DNA of 64,000 nucleotides from the NCBI GenBank assembly GCA_965657935.1, contig CBFHQE010000001.1, positions 1 through 64,000 of the forward strand, read 5' to 3'. Origin of the DNA: Maricaulis sp965657935 (GTDB lineage Bacteria > Pseudomonadota > Alphaproteobacteria > Caulobacterales > Maricaulaceae). The number at the start of each line of letters is the position of its first letter. Positions within the stretch are counted from its first letter, which is position 1. A program made the translations under genes and the position numbers. Positions 16,222 to 24,607 of this stretch are shown in pieces. The notes beneath the pieces were generated by a model. It was given only the letters and a program-made list of their open reading frames with translations, was not told the origin of the DNA and made no database searches.

Positions 16222-16656
16222 TCAGCCAGCAACAAGCCCAACCTGCGCCCGCTCTTCCCGCCGACTCTGGATCCATCTCATCGCACTGAGTTCATTGGGA
16301 TGAAAGGAGACGTCGACCCGCCAATCATCACGGCGCAGAGCTGCCCAGAACGTGCACGCAGCCGTAAAAATGTTCGAGGCCGTCACAACCGCGGTTTTGG
16401 GGTTTTTCCCTGTGCGATAAGTCGAATTCCAGGACCGGAATAGATCTGAATGCAGGCTGATATCGCTGAAATTCACGAATTCCAGGGAGACACCCGGCTG
16501 CAGTACCACCAGCAAGTCCAGGTCGTGACGCCAGTCCGGAAGCTGGCGCAGCTTCTCATGGGCATCATAGAATCCACGTGGCGTCACAGGCCCTTTAGCC
16601 GAGATAATTGCCAGGCGCTGGAATTGATTGATCGTTGTCAGATATTCAGCCTTCAT
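16222..16656 (-). CDS. Hypothetical protein, possible alpha/beta (STAS-like) fold
   Basis: A 144-residue soluble protein starting MKAEYLTTINQFQRLAIIS. Alternating hydrophobic strands and helices (LDLLVVLQPG, TAVVTASNIFTAAC, WRVDVSFHPNELSAMRWI) suggest a small alpha/beta fold of about the size of STAS/SpoIIAA-like proteins; this is only an impression. The start at 16656 follows AGGTGG; the frame remains open to 16713. It lies alone between a convergent esterase and the epoxide hydrolase. Confidence 0.6.
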   Translation of the reverse strand: MKAEYLTTINQFQRLAIISAKGPVTPRGFYDAHEKLRQLPDWRHDLDLLVVLQPGVSLEFVNFSDISLHSDLFRSWNSTYRTGKNPKTAVVTASNIFTAACTFWAALRRDDWRVDVSFHPNELSAMRWIQSRREERAQVGLVAG

Positions 16657-16779
16657 GCGCCACCTGTTCGTCTTACCGATAAATTTATGGTGGCCTGACA
16701 ACGATATCAACATTTAGTTGCGTTTACTAACTCTTTTCCACACCTAACGGTTGACAGGTTGAGTGCGGAACGCATTCGC

Positions 16780-17739
16780 CTAAGCAGGAAAACGTCTCTG
16801 CAGCCATTCCAGCAGGGTCGCATTGAGCTGTTCCGGATGTTCCCACATCGTCCAGTGGCCACAGCCCTCAATGACGTTGAACTCCACATCGCGGCACAAT
16901 GCCGGCATCCAGCCGGCCAATTTCGGCGGCAACATGAAGTCGGCATCAGCCGAGACCATCAGACACGGCATGGCCAGGCGATGATCCACACCCCCCATGC
17001 GCTCCCAGTTGGCATCGAAATTCCGGTAGAGATTAATCCCGCCATAAAACCCGGATTGGCGATAGGCCTCGGCGTAATAGGCGCGGTCCTCTGGGCTGAC
17101 GACGATGTCGGCCTCGTCACGACTGGTGAATTTCTCGAACAGTTTCGGGATGTGGGTGATGTGCGGATACAGGCCCTCCAGGCGCTCCGCAGCAGGCGGC
17201 TTTCCCATCATGAAGGCGAAAAAATCATCCTCGCGTCCCGTGAAGATTTTCTCGGCATATCCCGGCTCCTGAAAACGCAGGATGTAATGGTCATCACCGC
17301 CCATTTCCCGGAAAGCATTGGTCGGAGGCTCGGAGCCGCGCGGCAAGTGCGGTGTGTTGACACCGACGGCGCCTGCGACACGTTCCGAAGCCAGCATCGC
17401 CGCGTGCCAGATGATGATGCCGCCCCAATCATGCCCGATGAAGACAGCGGTCTCGTGCCCCAGCGAATCCAGCAGACCGGTCAGGTCGGCCACCAGCACA
17501 TCCATCGTGTAGGACGCTTTGTCGGTCGGACAATCCGAACCGCCAAATCCACGCAGATCCGGCACGATCACCCGATATCCGGCATCAGCGAGAACCTGGA
17601 TCTGGTTTTTCCAGGAATAGGCGAGTTCCGGCCACCCATGCGCCAGCAGCAGGGGCTGCCCGTCCTCGGGTCCGGCCAGGTGCACGGAAAGCTCGATACC
17701 ATTGGTCTTGATGCGGGTCGGCGTGGGAAAATGGCTCAT
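16780..17739 (-). CDS. Epoxide hydrolase-like alpha/beta hydrolase
   Basis: Alpha/beta hydrolase of 319 residues. HGWP (34-37) provides the oxyanion-hole motif of epoxide hydrolases, Asp104 in GHDWGG is the nucleophile, cap-domain tyrosines are present (YYAEAYRQSGFYGGINLYR), and the C-terminal His lies in GCGHWTMWEHPE. The Asp nucleophile indicates epoxide or haloalkane substrates rather than ordinary esters. Its start overlaps the end of rarD by 4 bases, suggesting an operon with a drug/metabolite transporter. Confidence 0.88.
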   Translation of the reverse strand: MSHFPTPTRIKTNGIELSVHLAGPEDGQPLLLAHGWPELAYSWKNQIQVLADAGYRVIVPDLRGFGGSDCPTDKASYTMDVLVADLTGLLDSLGHETAVFIGHDWGGIIIWHAAMLASERVAGAVGVNTPHLPRGSEPPTNAFREMGGDDHYILRFQEPGYAEKIFTGREDDFFAFMMGKPPAAERLEGLYPHITHIPKLFEKFTSRDEADIVVSPEDRAYYAEAYRQSGFYGGINLYRNFDANWERMGGVDHRLAMPCLMVSADADFMLPPKLAGWMPALCRDVEFNVIEGCGHWTMWEHPEQLNATLLEWLQRRFPA

Positions 17740-18641
17740 GTGGCGTCCTGCAGTGGCTCTCGGCGCTGTCGCCGCAACTGGCTGTAAGTAAAGGTCGCAA
17801 CGCCGGCCCAGATCAAGCCAAACGTGACCATGTGAGCAGATGTAAAGGGCTCTCCCCCGATCATGCCGATGACAAACTGAAGGGTCGGCGCGATGAATTG
17901 CATGATCCCCATGGTCGACAGACGCAGGCCCCGTGCGCCGATAATGTAGAACATGAGTGGCACGGCCGTGACGATACCGGCCGACACCAACAGCGATGCC
18001 TCGTAAACACCATCAAGAAAATGCATCTCCCCGGTCAAGGCGATCCAGTAAAGACCCGCCAGCATGAAGGGTGTCATGATCACCGCTTCCCAGAACAGGC
18101 CGACCCGGCCATCCACCGCCACGGTTTTGCGCAAATAGCCATAGGCGGTGAAACTGGTGGCCAGCATCAGGGCAACCCAGGGCACTTCTCCGCCAGCAAT
18201 GATCAGGTTGAGCACGCCCAGCGTCGCCAGCACGATCGCGGCAATCCGCCAGGGCCCCAGCGGTTCTCGCAGGACCACAACGCCGACAGCCACACTCATC
18301 AACGGGTTGATGTAATAACCCAGCGAGGCCTGCAGCACCTGGCCATTGGTCACCGCCCAGGTAAAGCCGAACCAGTTCACGGAGATGATCAGGGAGGTCG
18401 CGATCAGGGTCAGCAGCACACGTGTATTGCGCAGGGCCGTGGCCGCTTCACGCAGCTTGCCGGCCGCCGCCAGGATGATCCCGAGCGCGGGCACAGCCCA
18501 GATCACCCGATGCATCACCACCTCGGCTGCCGAGGCAAAATCCAGCACCTGGAAGAAGAGCGGGATGACGCCCCAGATCAGATAGGCGGACAGGCCTGCG
18601 GCAAGCGCCGTGCGTTGATTGTGCGACTCGATGGCGGTCAT
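17736..18641 (-). CDS. rarD: RarD-type EamA/DMT family permease
   Basis: Ten-helix drug/metabolite transporter of 301 residues. RarD hallmarks are AYLIWGVIPLFF near the N-terminus, NWFGFTWAVTNGQVLQASLGYYINPLMSV around residue 90-120, and LRLSTMGIMQFIAPTLQFVIG toward the end. Substrates of RarD are not established (E. coli RarD is linked to chloramphenicol sensitivity). The ATG at 18641 follows GAGGAACCCC; an upstream open stretch to 18698 lacks such a site. It is coupled to the downstream epoxide hydrolase gene by a 4-base overlap. Confidence 0.9.
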   Translation of the reverse strand: MTAIESHNQRTALAAGLSAYLIWGVIPLFFQVLDFASAAEVVMHRVIWAVPALGIILAAAGKLREAATALRNTRVLLTLIATSLIISVNWFGFTWAVTNGQVLQASLGYYINPLMSVAVGVVVLREPLGPWRIAAIVLATLGVLNLIIAGGEVPWVALMLATSFTAYGYLRKTVAVDGRVGLFWEAVIMTPFMLAGLYWIALTGEMHFLDGVYEASLLVSAGIVTAVPLMFYIIGARGLRLSTMGIMQFIAPTLQFVIGMIGGEPFTSAHMVTFGLIWAGVATFTYSQLRRQRREPLQDAT

Positions 18642-18718
18642 GGGGTTCCTCGACTTGAGCCCCACACATAGGAAGGGCCGCACCAAAGCGCGACCCACTT
18701 CTTGTTACAAAGACTGCG

Positions 18719-19738
18719 CTAGGCTTTCAGCAGACCACGATTAAGCAGGCCCTCCGCGATCTGGACCGCATTGAGGGCCGCGCCCTTGCGCAGATTGTCG
18801 GAGACCACCCAAAGCGCCAGACCGTTCTCGACGGTCGGATCCTCGCGCACGCGAGACACGAACGTCGCAAATTCACCGACGCTTTCAACCGGGGTGACGT
18901 AGCCGTCGTCCTCGCGCTTGTCGACGACCATCAGTCCGGGGCTGACCCGCAGCAGTTCACGCGCCTCGTCAGCGGACAACTCTTCTTCCAGCTCCAGGTG
19001 CGCGGCAATGGAATGGCCCACAAAGACCGGAACGCGAGCACAAGTGGCAAACAGCTTGATTGACGGATCGAGAATCTTCTTGGTCTCCGCCATCATCTTC
19101 CACTCTTCCTTGGTGGCCCCGTCTTCCATGAAGGTGTCGATGTGAGGAATGACGTTGAAGGCGATCTGTTTGGTAAAGGCAGTCGGCTCGACCTGGTCGT
19201 TCACGTAGATGCCCTTGGTTTGCGTCCACAGCTCGTCCATGGCCGCCTGACCGCCACCGGAAACGGACTGATAGGTCGCACAATTCACGCGCTTGATTTT
19301 TGCCCGGTCGTGGATGGGCTTGAGCGCCACCATCAGCTGTATGGTCGAACAGTTCGGGTTGGCAATGATACGCTTCTTGGATACGCCATCGAGCGCTTCA
19401 GGGTTCACTTCCGGAACGACCAGCGGAACGTCGGGGTCCATGCGCCAGGCCGAAGAGTTATCGATGACGATGGCGCCAGCGGCGGCGATTTTGGGCGACC
19501 ATTCGCGCGACGGGTCGCCTCCGGCCGACATCAGCACCAGGTCGACCTTGGAAAAATCAAAGGTTTCCGCGTTCTGACACACAAGCGTCCTGTCACCATA
19601 GGACAGCTCGACACCCATCGACTTGCGGCTGGCGAGGGCAAAAACCTCTTCGGCCGGGAAAAGACGCTCCTCAAGGATTGTGAGCATTTCCTTGCCGACG
19701 GCGCCCGTAGCACCGAATACCGCGACCTTCAAACCCAT
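18719..19738 (-). CDS. asd: Aspartate-semialdehyde dehydrogenase
   Basis: NADPH enzyme converting beta-aspartyl phosphate to aspartate semialdehyde, the branch point to lysine/diaminopimelate, threonine and methionine. Of 339 residues, the N-terminus has the Rossmann motif GATGAVGKEML, the catalytic Cys130 lies in NPNCSTIQLM, and SGGGQAAMDEL and the substrate-binding HSIAAHLELE follow. An extra ATG immediately upstream makes 19741 a possible start. Upstream, short inverted repeats (CCAAA-C-TTTGG and CCATGCT-CTC-AGCATGG at 19793-19809) occupy the divergent promoter region. Confidence 0.96.
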   Translation of the reverse strand: MGLKVAVFGATGAVGKEMLTILEERLFPAEEVFALASRKSMGVELSYGDRTLVCQNAETFDFSKVDLVLMSAGGDPSREWSPKIAAAGAIVIDNSSAWRMDPDVPLVVPEVNPEALDGVSKKRIIANPNCSTIQLMVALKPIHDRAKIKRVNCATYQSVSGGGQAAMDELWTQTKGIYVNDQVEPTAFTKQIAFNVIPHIDTFMEDGATKEEWKMMAETKKILDPSIKLFATCARVPVFVGHSIAAHLELEEELSADEARELLRVSPGLMVVDKREDDGYVTPVESVGEFATFVSRVREDPTVENGLALWVVSDNLRKGAALNAVQIAEGLLNRGLLKA

Positions 19739-19879
19739 CATTCAATCCTTTCGCGCACAAATTTTCCAAACTTTGGAGGCTTGCCAATAACCCCATGCTC
19801 TCAGCATGGCTAGAGCTGAAATCATGGACGAATGCTTTTCCTGACCCTAGGCTTTCAAAATACAACCTGGGAGGACGAT

Positions 19880-20053
19880 ATGGACCCGCGAGTGCTTATC
19901 GGTATGTTCTTTGGTGGTGGCCTGATTTTTATCGCGATTTTTGTCGTGATCATGGCCAAGTTCGGGAAAGCTGGGCCCGCAAACACACCTGGCGAGAAAC
20001 ATGGCGCCGCGACGAACGCCATGAACCCGTTGCACAACAGCGATAACTGCTAG
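19880..20053 (+). CDS. Small single-pass membrane protein, unknown function
   Basis: A 57-residue protein starting MDPRVLIGMFFGGG. One hydrophobic helix (about residues 5-27) is followed by a polar tail ending NSDNC. GGGAGG stands 6 bases before the ATG, a strong initiation site. It is divergent from asd and its last 4 bases overlap the tail of the convergent gene at 20050. No family recognised. Confidence 0.55.
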   Translation: MDPRVLIGMFFGGGLIFIAIFVVIMAKFGKAGPANTPGEKHGAATNAMNPLHNSDNC

Positions 20054-20352
20054 CGTTTCATCTTGTTCCAGATGCGCAGGGCAATCAGGCCTGCAAAGAC
20101 CAGCGCCAGCAATTCCAGCGCGTTGGCACCGAAAATGATCGGCCGGATGAGGCGCTCCAACGCCCCCCAGCGGCCATCATAGATCGTCTCCCCGCCACGA
20201 TGGAAACCGACATAAACGGCGACAGCGACAACAATGGCCGCGCCGAAACCGGCCAGGCGGATCATGCCCGCGGGGTTGAAGCTGCCCCCACCCACGCCAT
20301 CACGCGTTTCTCTCGCCCGTTGAGAGCGCTCAAGCAGTCGCCGCCGTCTCAT
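20050..20352 (-). CDS. Two-helix membrane protein, coupled to the CYCS-motif gene
   Basis: A 100-residue protein with a very basic start (MRRRRLLERSQRARETRD), hydrophobic segments at about 30-48 and 73-93, and a basic C-terminus (RIWNKMKR). It is positioned as the second gene after 20349-20948 with an ATGA overlap, so translation is coupled and the two may act together. No family recognised. Confidence 0.6.
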   Translation of the reverse strand: MRRRRLLERSQRARETRDGVGGGSFNPAGMIRLAGFGAAIVVAVAVYVGFHRGGETIYDGRWGALERLIRPIIFGANALELLALVFAGLIALRIWNKMKR

Positions 20353-20948
20353 TCTTCCACCTCACGCTCATGTCCGTTCGCGGCGGGCGTATCATCGGGT
20401 TCCTCGAAATACTGGAGCGCGCCCTCGACGTTGAGCGGCTGATATTCGCATCGCTCGACGCTGCGCCGGAAGGATTGGCTGCCGCGATTGTCCCAACACT
20501 GGTTGTTCAGTGAGCAATAACAGATCTGAACATCCATTTCAGTGATCAGTTCGCGCAGGCGCAACCCGACGTCTTCGCCATCAATCCGGAAGGCCACCAG
20601 CCGCTCTCCGACCGAAAGCACCGAGTCCTGCACTGTCTCCGTCGACATCGACAAGTCCTCAAGCGGGTATTCTGCGGCGTCCACAAGCTCGAGCGCATTC
20701 ACCACTTCCTGGCCTCTCAAGAGAAGACGGAATTCGTGGATCAGCGCTGGTCCCATCCCCTTGTTTTGCAAATCAAGCGAAAACGTGTCGGCTTCCAGAT
20801 TGATGTTCATGTCCACATAGGGCCAGACATTGGCCTCAAGCTGCCTATCCGACGAGCGCAGCTCGAAAAAAGCGATCACCATGGCGATGGCCGAGAACAA
20901 AAGTGCGGCCATGGCGAGAATATATTGATTGCGGTCGTGCTGGCTCAT
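20349..20948 (-). CDS. Membrane-anchored CYCS-motif protein, unknown function
   Basis: A 199-residue protein beginning MSQHDRNQYILAMAALLFSA, with one transmembrane helix (about 10-30). A beta-rich middle follows, with LDLQNKGMGPALIHEFRLLL. The C-terminal part holds CYCSLNNQCWDNRGSQSFR and a final acidic tail. The same order of elements (helix, N-x-G-x-GPA, CYCS-x3-QCW) is found in the frameshifted gene at 6513-7143, so the two are paralogues. The cysteines suggest an extracytoplasmic disulfide or metal site. It is coupled to the gene at 20050 by a 4-base overlap. Confidence 0.7.
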   Translation of the reverse strand: MSQHDRNQYILAMAALLFSAIAMVIAFFELRSSDRQLEANVWPYVDMNINLEADTFSLDLQNKGMGPALIHEFRLLLRGQEVVNALELVDAAEYPLEDLSMSTETVQDSVLSVGERLVAFRIDGEDVGLRLRELITEMDVQICYCSLNNQCWDNRGSQSFRRSVERCEYQPLNVEGALQYFEEPDDTPAANGHEREVEE

Positions 20949-21239
20949 TTATCCGCTCTGGTTAGGTAAATGCGTCAACCAACCAAAGGCTGTGACGCAT
21001 TCAACATAATAGTTTCATTTGCGTTCCGAACGGAAGCGTGCTCATTGTGCCTGACGGGCGGCCCAAGGGCCGGACGGAATACTGAATAGCCTACCGGGTC
21101 CGATCGTTCGAGTGCGGATCTGATTGAGAATAGCTCAGACTTCCCCGACTTTTACGTCCGTATTGTGCAGCAGGACGCTGCAGCACGAACGACAAGTACG
21201 CCCGGACGCGGTGCGTTGCATCAGGGAAGGTTCCCAATC
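20949..21239 (+). promoter_or_regulatory. Upstream region and structured leader of the cold-shock gene
   Basis: About 290 bases without a gene, holding the promoter and 5' leader of the cold-shock gene. Three inverted repeats are visible: CGGCCC-AA-GGGCCG (21059-21072), TGCAGC-N5-GCTGCA (21166-21182) and GGGAA-GG-TTCCC (21224-21235). The last contains the ribosome-binding GGAAGG and would pair it in a short stem just before the ATG. Long structured leaders are known for cspA-type mRNAs. Confidence 0.45.
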
Positions 21240-21452
21240 ATGGCCAACGGTACGGTCAAATTCTTCAACCAAAGCAAAGGCTTTGGCTTTATCACTCCTG
21301 ACGAGGGCGGCGCTGACGTCTTCGTACACATCACCGCTGTTCAGTCCTCCGGTCTCCCGGGTCTGGAAGACGGTCAGAAAGTCACTTTCGAAACCGAGCC
21401 CGACAAGCGCGGCAAAGGTCCGAAAGCAGTCAACCTCGAGCTGGCTGACTAA
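21240..21452 (+). CDS. Cold-shock protein, CspA family
   Basis: A 70-residue single cold-shock domain that binds single-stranded RNA or DNA as an RNA chaperone. RNP1 is KGFGFITP and RNP2 is DVFVHITAV, preceded by the standard start MANGTVKFFNQS. The ATG at 21240 is preferred over upstream frame extensions because it gives exact family length. A structured leader lies upstream and a strong terminator follows. Several Csp paralogues usually exist per genome, so cold induction is not guaranteed. Confidence 0.96.
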   Translation: MANGTVKFFNQSKGFGFITPDEGGADVFVHITAVQSSGLPGLEDGQKVTFETEPDKRGKGPKAVNLELAD

Positions 21453-21474
21453 TTCGGCTCTGACCGGATGAAAG

Positions 21475-21506
21475 AAAGCGCGGACCGCAAGGTCTGCGCT
21501 TTTTTT
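21475..21506 (+). terminator. Intrinsic terminator of the cold-shock gene
   Basis: AAAGCGCGGACC, loop GCAA and GGTCTGCGCTTT form a 12-pair stem (one G-T), ending in seven T. It begins 22 bases after the csp stop. The A-rich left side could let it also serve the convergent GDPD gene. Confidence 0.85.
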
Positions 21507-21522
21507 GTGGCCTATCTTCGGC

Positions 21523-22494
21523 CTACATCTCGTCTCGCACGCGTAGCGCGGTCGCCGGAAAATCCGTGAAAACGCCATCAACACCCAGGTCATAGATACG
21601 CCGGAGCTCGGCCTCCGCATTGACATCAGCCGGCTCGTCATCTCGGAACGTCCAGGGATGCACGGCCAGTCCCAGCGCATGAGCGGCTTCGACGAAACCT
21701 GTATCCTGTCCCTCGGCATCGATCAGCAGAGCCTTGCTTGGCCCGACACCATCAGCAAAGACAACCATGTCAGCGAGCGCCACGGTCGGCACCAGCGGAC
21801 CAACAGCCGGATCCAGTTCCTGCATCTGGAACACCAGCATCAATAACGGCGTATCCACCACCGCATCAAGACGCGCCAGGAAGTCCGGCTCGAAACACTG
21901 AATCGATGCCATGGCATCCGCACCGTCCAGACCGCGCTCGCGCAGAATGCGGACCAGCTCGGGCAGGGGGTCGAGATCCAGGGAAACGAAAAGCCCCGGC
22001 GCCTTCACCTCTGGATCGGTGCGCACCCCGGCTTCAGCGGCCAGGTCAAGCACCTCTTCGAAGGTCGGGATCAGGAATTGATCATTGTACGCCTGATCGC
22101 GATCTGCCCGCGGCTGACGCGCCCGCAGCGTGCGCAATTCTTCCAGGGTGAAATCCTCTACCCACCAATCCTCGCGCTCGCCCGATACCCGGCGCCGATC
22201 CGCGAACTCCGGTCGATCTGCCACATTCGTTGTTGTCGAGAGATAACGGTCATGGCGCGTTACCAGTATGCCGTCCCGCGTCATCACCAGGTCCGGTTCG
22301 ATGACATCTGCGCCCTGGTCAATCGCCAACTGATAGGCTTCGAGCGTGTGTTCCGGCCGCTCGCCACTGGCACCGCGATGCGCGAGTGTCGGCTCGCCTG
22401 ACAGGGTCTGCCAGACATGGGGCTCTGTAGCCTGCTTTGGCGAACAGGCGATAACAGCAAGGCCGGTCAGAACGCAAATCAGGGCATGACGCAT
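21523..22494 (-). CDS. Glycerophosphodiester phosphodiesterase lipoprotein (GlpQ-like)
   Basis: GDPD-family enzyme of 323 residues hydrolysing glycerophosphodiesters to glycerol-3-phosphate and an alcohol, from the periplasmic side. A lipoprotein signal peptide with lipobox VIAC is followed by the TIM-barrel motifs LAHRGASGERPEHTLEAY, IEPDLVMTRDG and VTRHDRYLSTTTN, which carry the metal- and substrate-binding His, Arg, Glu and Asp. The end FTDFPATALRVRD is also typical. The ATG at 22494 follows GGAGAG; the frame runs open to 22791 but lacks a better start. Confidence 0.92.
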   Translation of the reverse strand: MRHALICVLTGLAVIACSPKQATEPHVWQTLSGEPTLAHRGASGERPEHTLEAYQLAIDQGADVIEPDLVMTRDGILVTRHDRYLSTTTNVADRPEFADRRRVSGEREDWWVEDFTLEELRTLRARQPRADRDQAYNDQFLIPTFEEVLDLAAEAGVRTDPEVKAPGLFVSLDLDPLPELVRILRERGLDGADAMASIQCFEPDFLARLDAVVDTPLLMLVFQMQELDPAVGPLVPTVALADMVVFADGVGPSKALLIDAEGQDTGFVEAAHALGLAVHPWTFRDDEPADVNAEAELRRIYDLGVDGVFTDFPATALRVRDEM

Positions 22495-22638
22495 TTTATC
22501 TCTCCAGGACATACGGCTAACTCTGTCGCTTCGGTGTATCGCTCGGGGGAGACAAATACGTGACAGGCTGCCCGGACGCTTCATTCCCGTGCAAAACCCG
22601 GTCATCCATGCGATCAGTGCGCCGGGGAAGGGCTCAGC

Positions 22639-23661
22639 ATGCAGCAACTGACAGAGGCCAGAGGGTATATAAACGCACGGGTGCGCGGCACCGGCATATG
22701 TATCGTGATTGCACTGGCAGCGGGCTTTCTCGCCTCCCATTACGGTGCGCCAGTAATGTTGTTTGCGCTCTTGCTGGGTATGGCGCTTCATTTCCTGTTC
22801 GAGGACGATGCCTGCACGCCCGGCATCGAGTTCTGTTCGACAACACTGCTGCGCGTTGGGGTCGCCCTGCTGGGCGCGCGGGGCAGCCTGGATCAGATGA
22901 TGTCGCTGGGACCCCAGGCCCTGATACTGACGCCGGTCCTGGTAGCAGCCACCCTTGGAGCCGGTTGGGGGCTGGCCAAACTGCTCGGGCGTTCAACCCA
23001 GTTTGGCTTGTTGGTCGGCGGAGCCGTGGCGATCTGTGGCGCATCTGCGGCGCTGGCAATTGCTGCCGTCCTGCCGCGCAATAAACTATCCGAGCGTGAC
23101 ACCCTGTTTACCGTGGTGGCCGTGACAGCGCTGTCCACCCTGGCGATGATCGCCTATCCGCTGCTCTTCTCCGTCCTGCACAGCGATGACGCCCAGATCG
23201 GCTTTCTGATCGGGGTGAGTATCCACGATGTCGCCCAGGTCGTCGGCGCCGGTTACGCGACCTCCGAGACAACCGGTGATGTTGCGGTTTTTGTGAAACT
23301 CTTGCGGGTCGCTCTTCTGCCCGCAGTAGTTCTCGGGCTGGCGCTGGCCTATCGGCGCTCTGCCGACACACCAGAAGGCGCATCAGACGGCGGCGCCCAT
23401 ATTCCGCTCTTTGTCATCGCTTTCATAGCCATCATGGCCATTAACTCCTTTGGTCTCATTCCAACAGCGATTGGGGATGCTGCCAACGCCACATCGCGCT
23501 GGTTGCTCATCACGGCGATCGCTGCGCTGGGCGTGAAGACTTCGCTGAAATCACTGTCAGAACTGGGCTGGCAACATCTCGGCGTTGCGGTCCTGACAAC
23601 CCTCTTCCTGCTCATAAGCGCGATCGGCGGGCTATGGTTGCTGGATGTGTTCGGGCAGTAG
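22639..23661 (+). CDS. YeiH/UPF0324-family membrane protein, putative sulfate or sulfonate exporter
   Basis: Integral membrane protein of 340 residues with about ten helices. The UPF0324 signatures are visible: FCSTTLLRVGVALLGARGS, GGAVAICGASAALAIAAVLP, IHDVAQVVGAGYA, FVKLLRVALLPAVV and LGVKTSLKSL. Homologues are annotated as putative sulfate exporters, but direct evidence in this family is thin. It is divergent from the GDPD gene and stands without obvious partners; no LysR regulator (yeiE) is beside it. Confidence 0.88.
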   Translation: MQQLTEARGYINARVRGTGICIVIALAAGFLASHYGAPVMLFALLLGMALHFLFEDDACTPGIEFCSTTLLRVGVALLGARGSLDQMMSLGPQALILTPVLVAATLGAGWGLAKLLGRSTQFGLLVGGAVAICGASAALAIAAVLPRNKLSERDTLFTVVAVTALSTLAMIAYPLLFSVLHSDDAQIGFLIGVSIHDVAQVVGAGYATSETTGDVAVFVKLLRVALLPAVVLGLALAYRRSADTPEGASDGGAHIPLFVIAFIAIMAINSFGLIPTAIGDAANATSRWLLITAIAALGVKTSLKSLSELGWQHLGVAVLTTLFLLISAIGGLWLLDVFGQ

Positions 23662-23743
23662 ACGAGGACCGGATGGACTGGAAAACGCCCTCCCCAAACT
23701 TCACTCCACCCTCTAGCCTATCGACCCCATCAGGAGACCTCTC

Positions 23744-24274
23744 ATGACCGACAGAACGCGATTTGATGATCTGGCCGACGCCGCCTCGCGCTATGGCGAG
23801 CTGGCGCTTGAGAATTACGCCCAAATCCGGTCAGTGGCCGAGAATGTTGCAACGGGTTTTTGCCGCCATCTCGGCGGGCCGGGCAAATGTGTGTTTCTGG
23901 TGCCCCCACAGGGCGCCTGGTCGCCACAACCCTATCAGAGCGGGGCATTTTCAGTTTCAGGCACGGGTTTTCTGCCACTCGCGCCCATCAGTTTTGGGCT
24001 GGCCGTCAAGGTTTCCCATTCAGGCGACTGGCTACGCCTGGTGCTGACCTGCTCGAAGAATGGGCCGGCGATGGATATTGGCATTGAGGGCGGGCGACAT
24101 TTCTCGCTCGGCCTGCCGATCGGCGAGGCGGATCTTGGCGAGCTCTTCTCCCAGCTGGAAGATCACCTGGTCGACTGGTTCAAGGAACAGTCCGACCACT
24201 ACGAACATGGCGCTTACGGCAATCGCGAGATCGGCTTTGAATTTGTCCATGCCGACCCCGACGATGAGAGTTAG
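23744..24274 (+). CDS. Hypothetical soluble protein
   Basis: A 176-residue protein starting MTDRTRFDDLADAASRYGEL, preceded by AGGAGACC. No signal peptide or transmembrane segment is visible. The middle is beta-rich (AFSVSGTGFLPLAPISFGLAVKVSHSG, LRLVLTCSKNG) and a helical acidic C-terminus ends HADPDDES. Codon use is like that of neighbouring genes. No family recognised. Confidence 0.65.
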   Translation: MTDRTRFDDLADAASRYGELALENYAQIRSVAENVATGFCRHLGGPGKCVFLVPPQGAWSPQPYQSGAFSVSGTGFLPLAPISFGLAVKVSHSGDWLRLVLTCSKNGPAMDIGIEGGRHFSLGLPIGEADLGELFSQLEDHLVDWFKEQSDHYEHGAYGNREIGFEFVHADPDDES

Positions 24275-24280
24275 GATTTC

Positions 24281-24526
24281 CTAGCCCAGTAACATGGCGA
24301 CCTGCGATGCGGTGCCACCGAGCAAACCGCTGAACCAGGCGCCGGTTCCACCCGCTGCGCCCAATCCGAGCGCCATCATGAACCGGCGGCGCACGGCAAA
24401 CTCCGCGGCCAGCCGGGCCGCTGTGGCAACCGTTGAGGTTCCCAACAGGGACACGCTGCCACCGATCAGAGTTGCGGCTAGAGCGGAAACAAGTGCAGTC
24501 TGTGCTTCATAAGGTAACTGGTCCAT
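24281..24526 (-). CDS. Small hydrophobic protein, unknown function
   Basis: An 81-residue protein starting MDQLPYEAQTALVSALAATL. Two Ala/Gly-rich hydrophobic stretches (about 8-35 and 50-78) suggest two membrane helices. The start at 24526 follows GGGGAGGCC with good spacing; an upstream extension to 24586 is not supported. It is convergent with the gene at 23744 (6 bases apart) and divergent from the antiporter at 24608. Confidence 0.55.
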   Translation of the reverse strand: MDQLPYEAQTALVSALAATLIGGSVSLLGTSTVATAARLAAEFAVRRRFMMALGLGAAGGTGAWFSGLLGGTASQVAMLLG

Positions 24527-24607
24527 TTTGGCCTCCCCGACATCACGCATCGCCCCAGCGGCGGTGCTCCCATCAAAACGCGACATCAGACGAGATCACT
24601 TAAAGAC

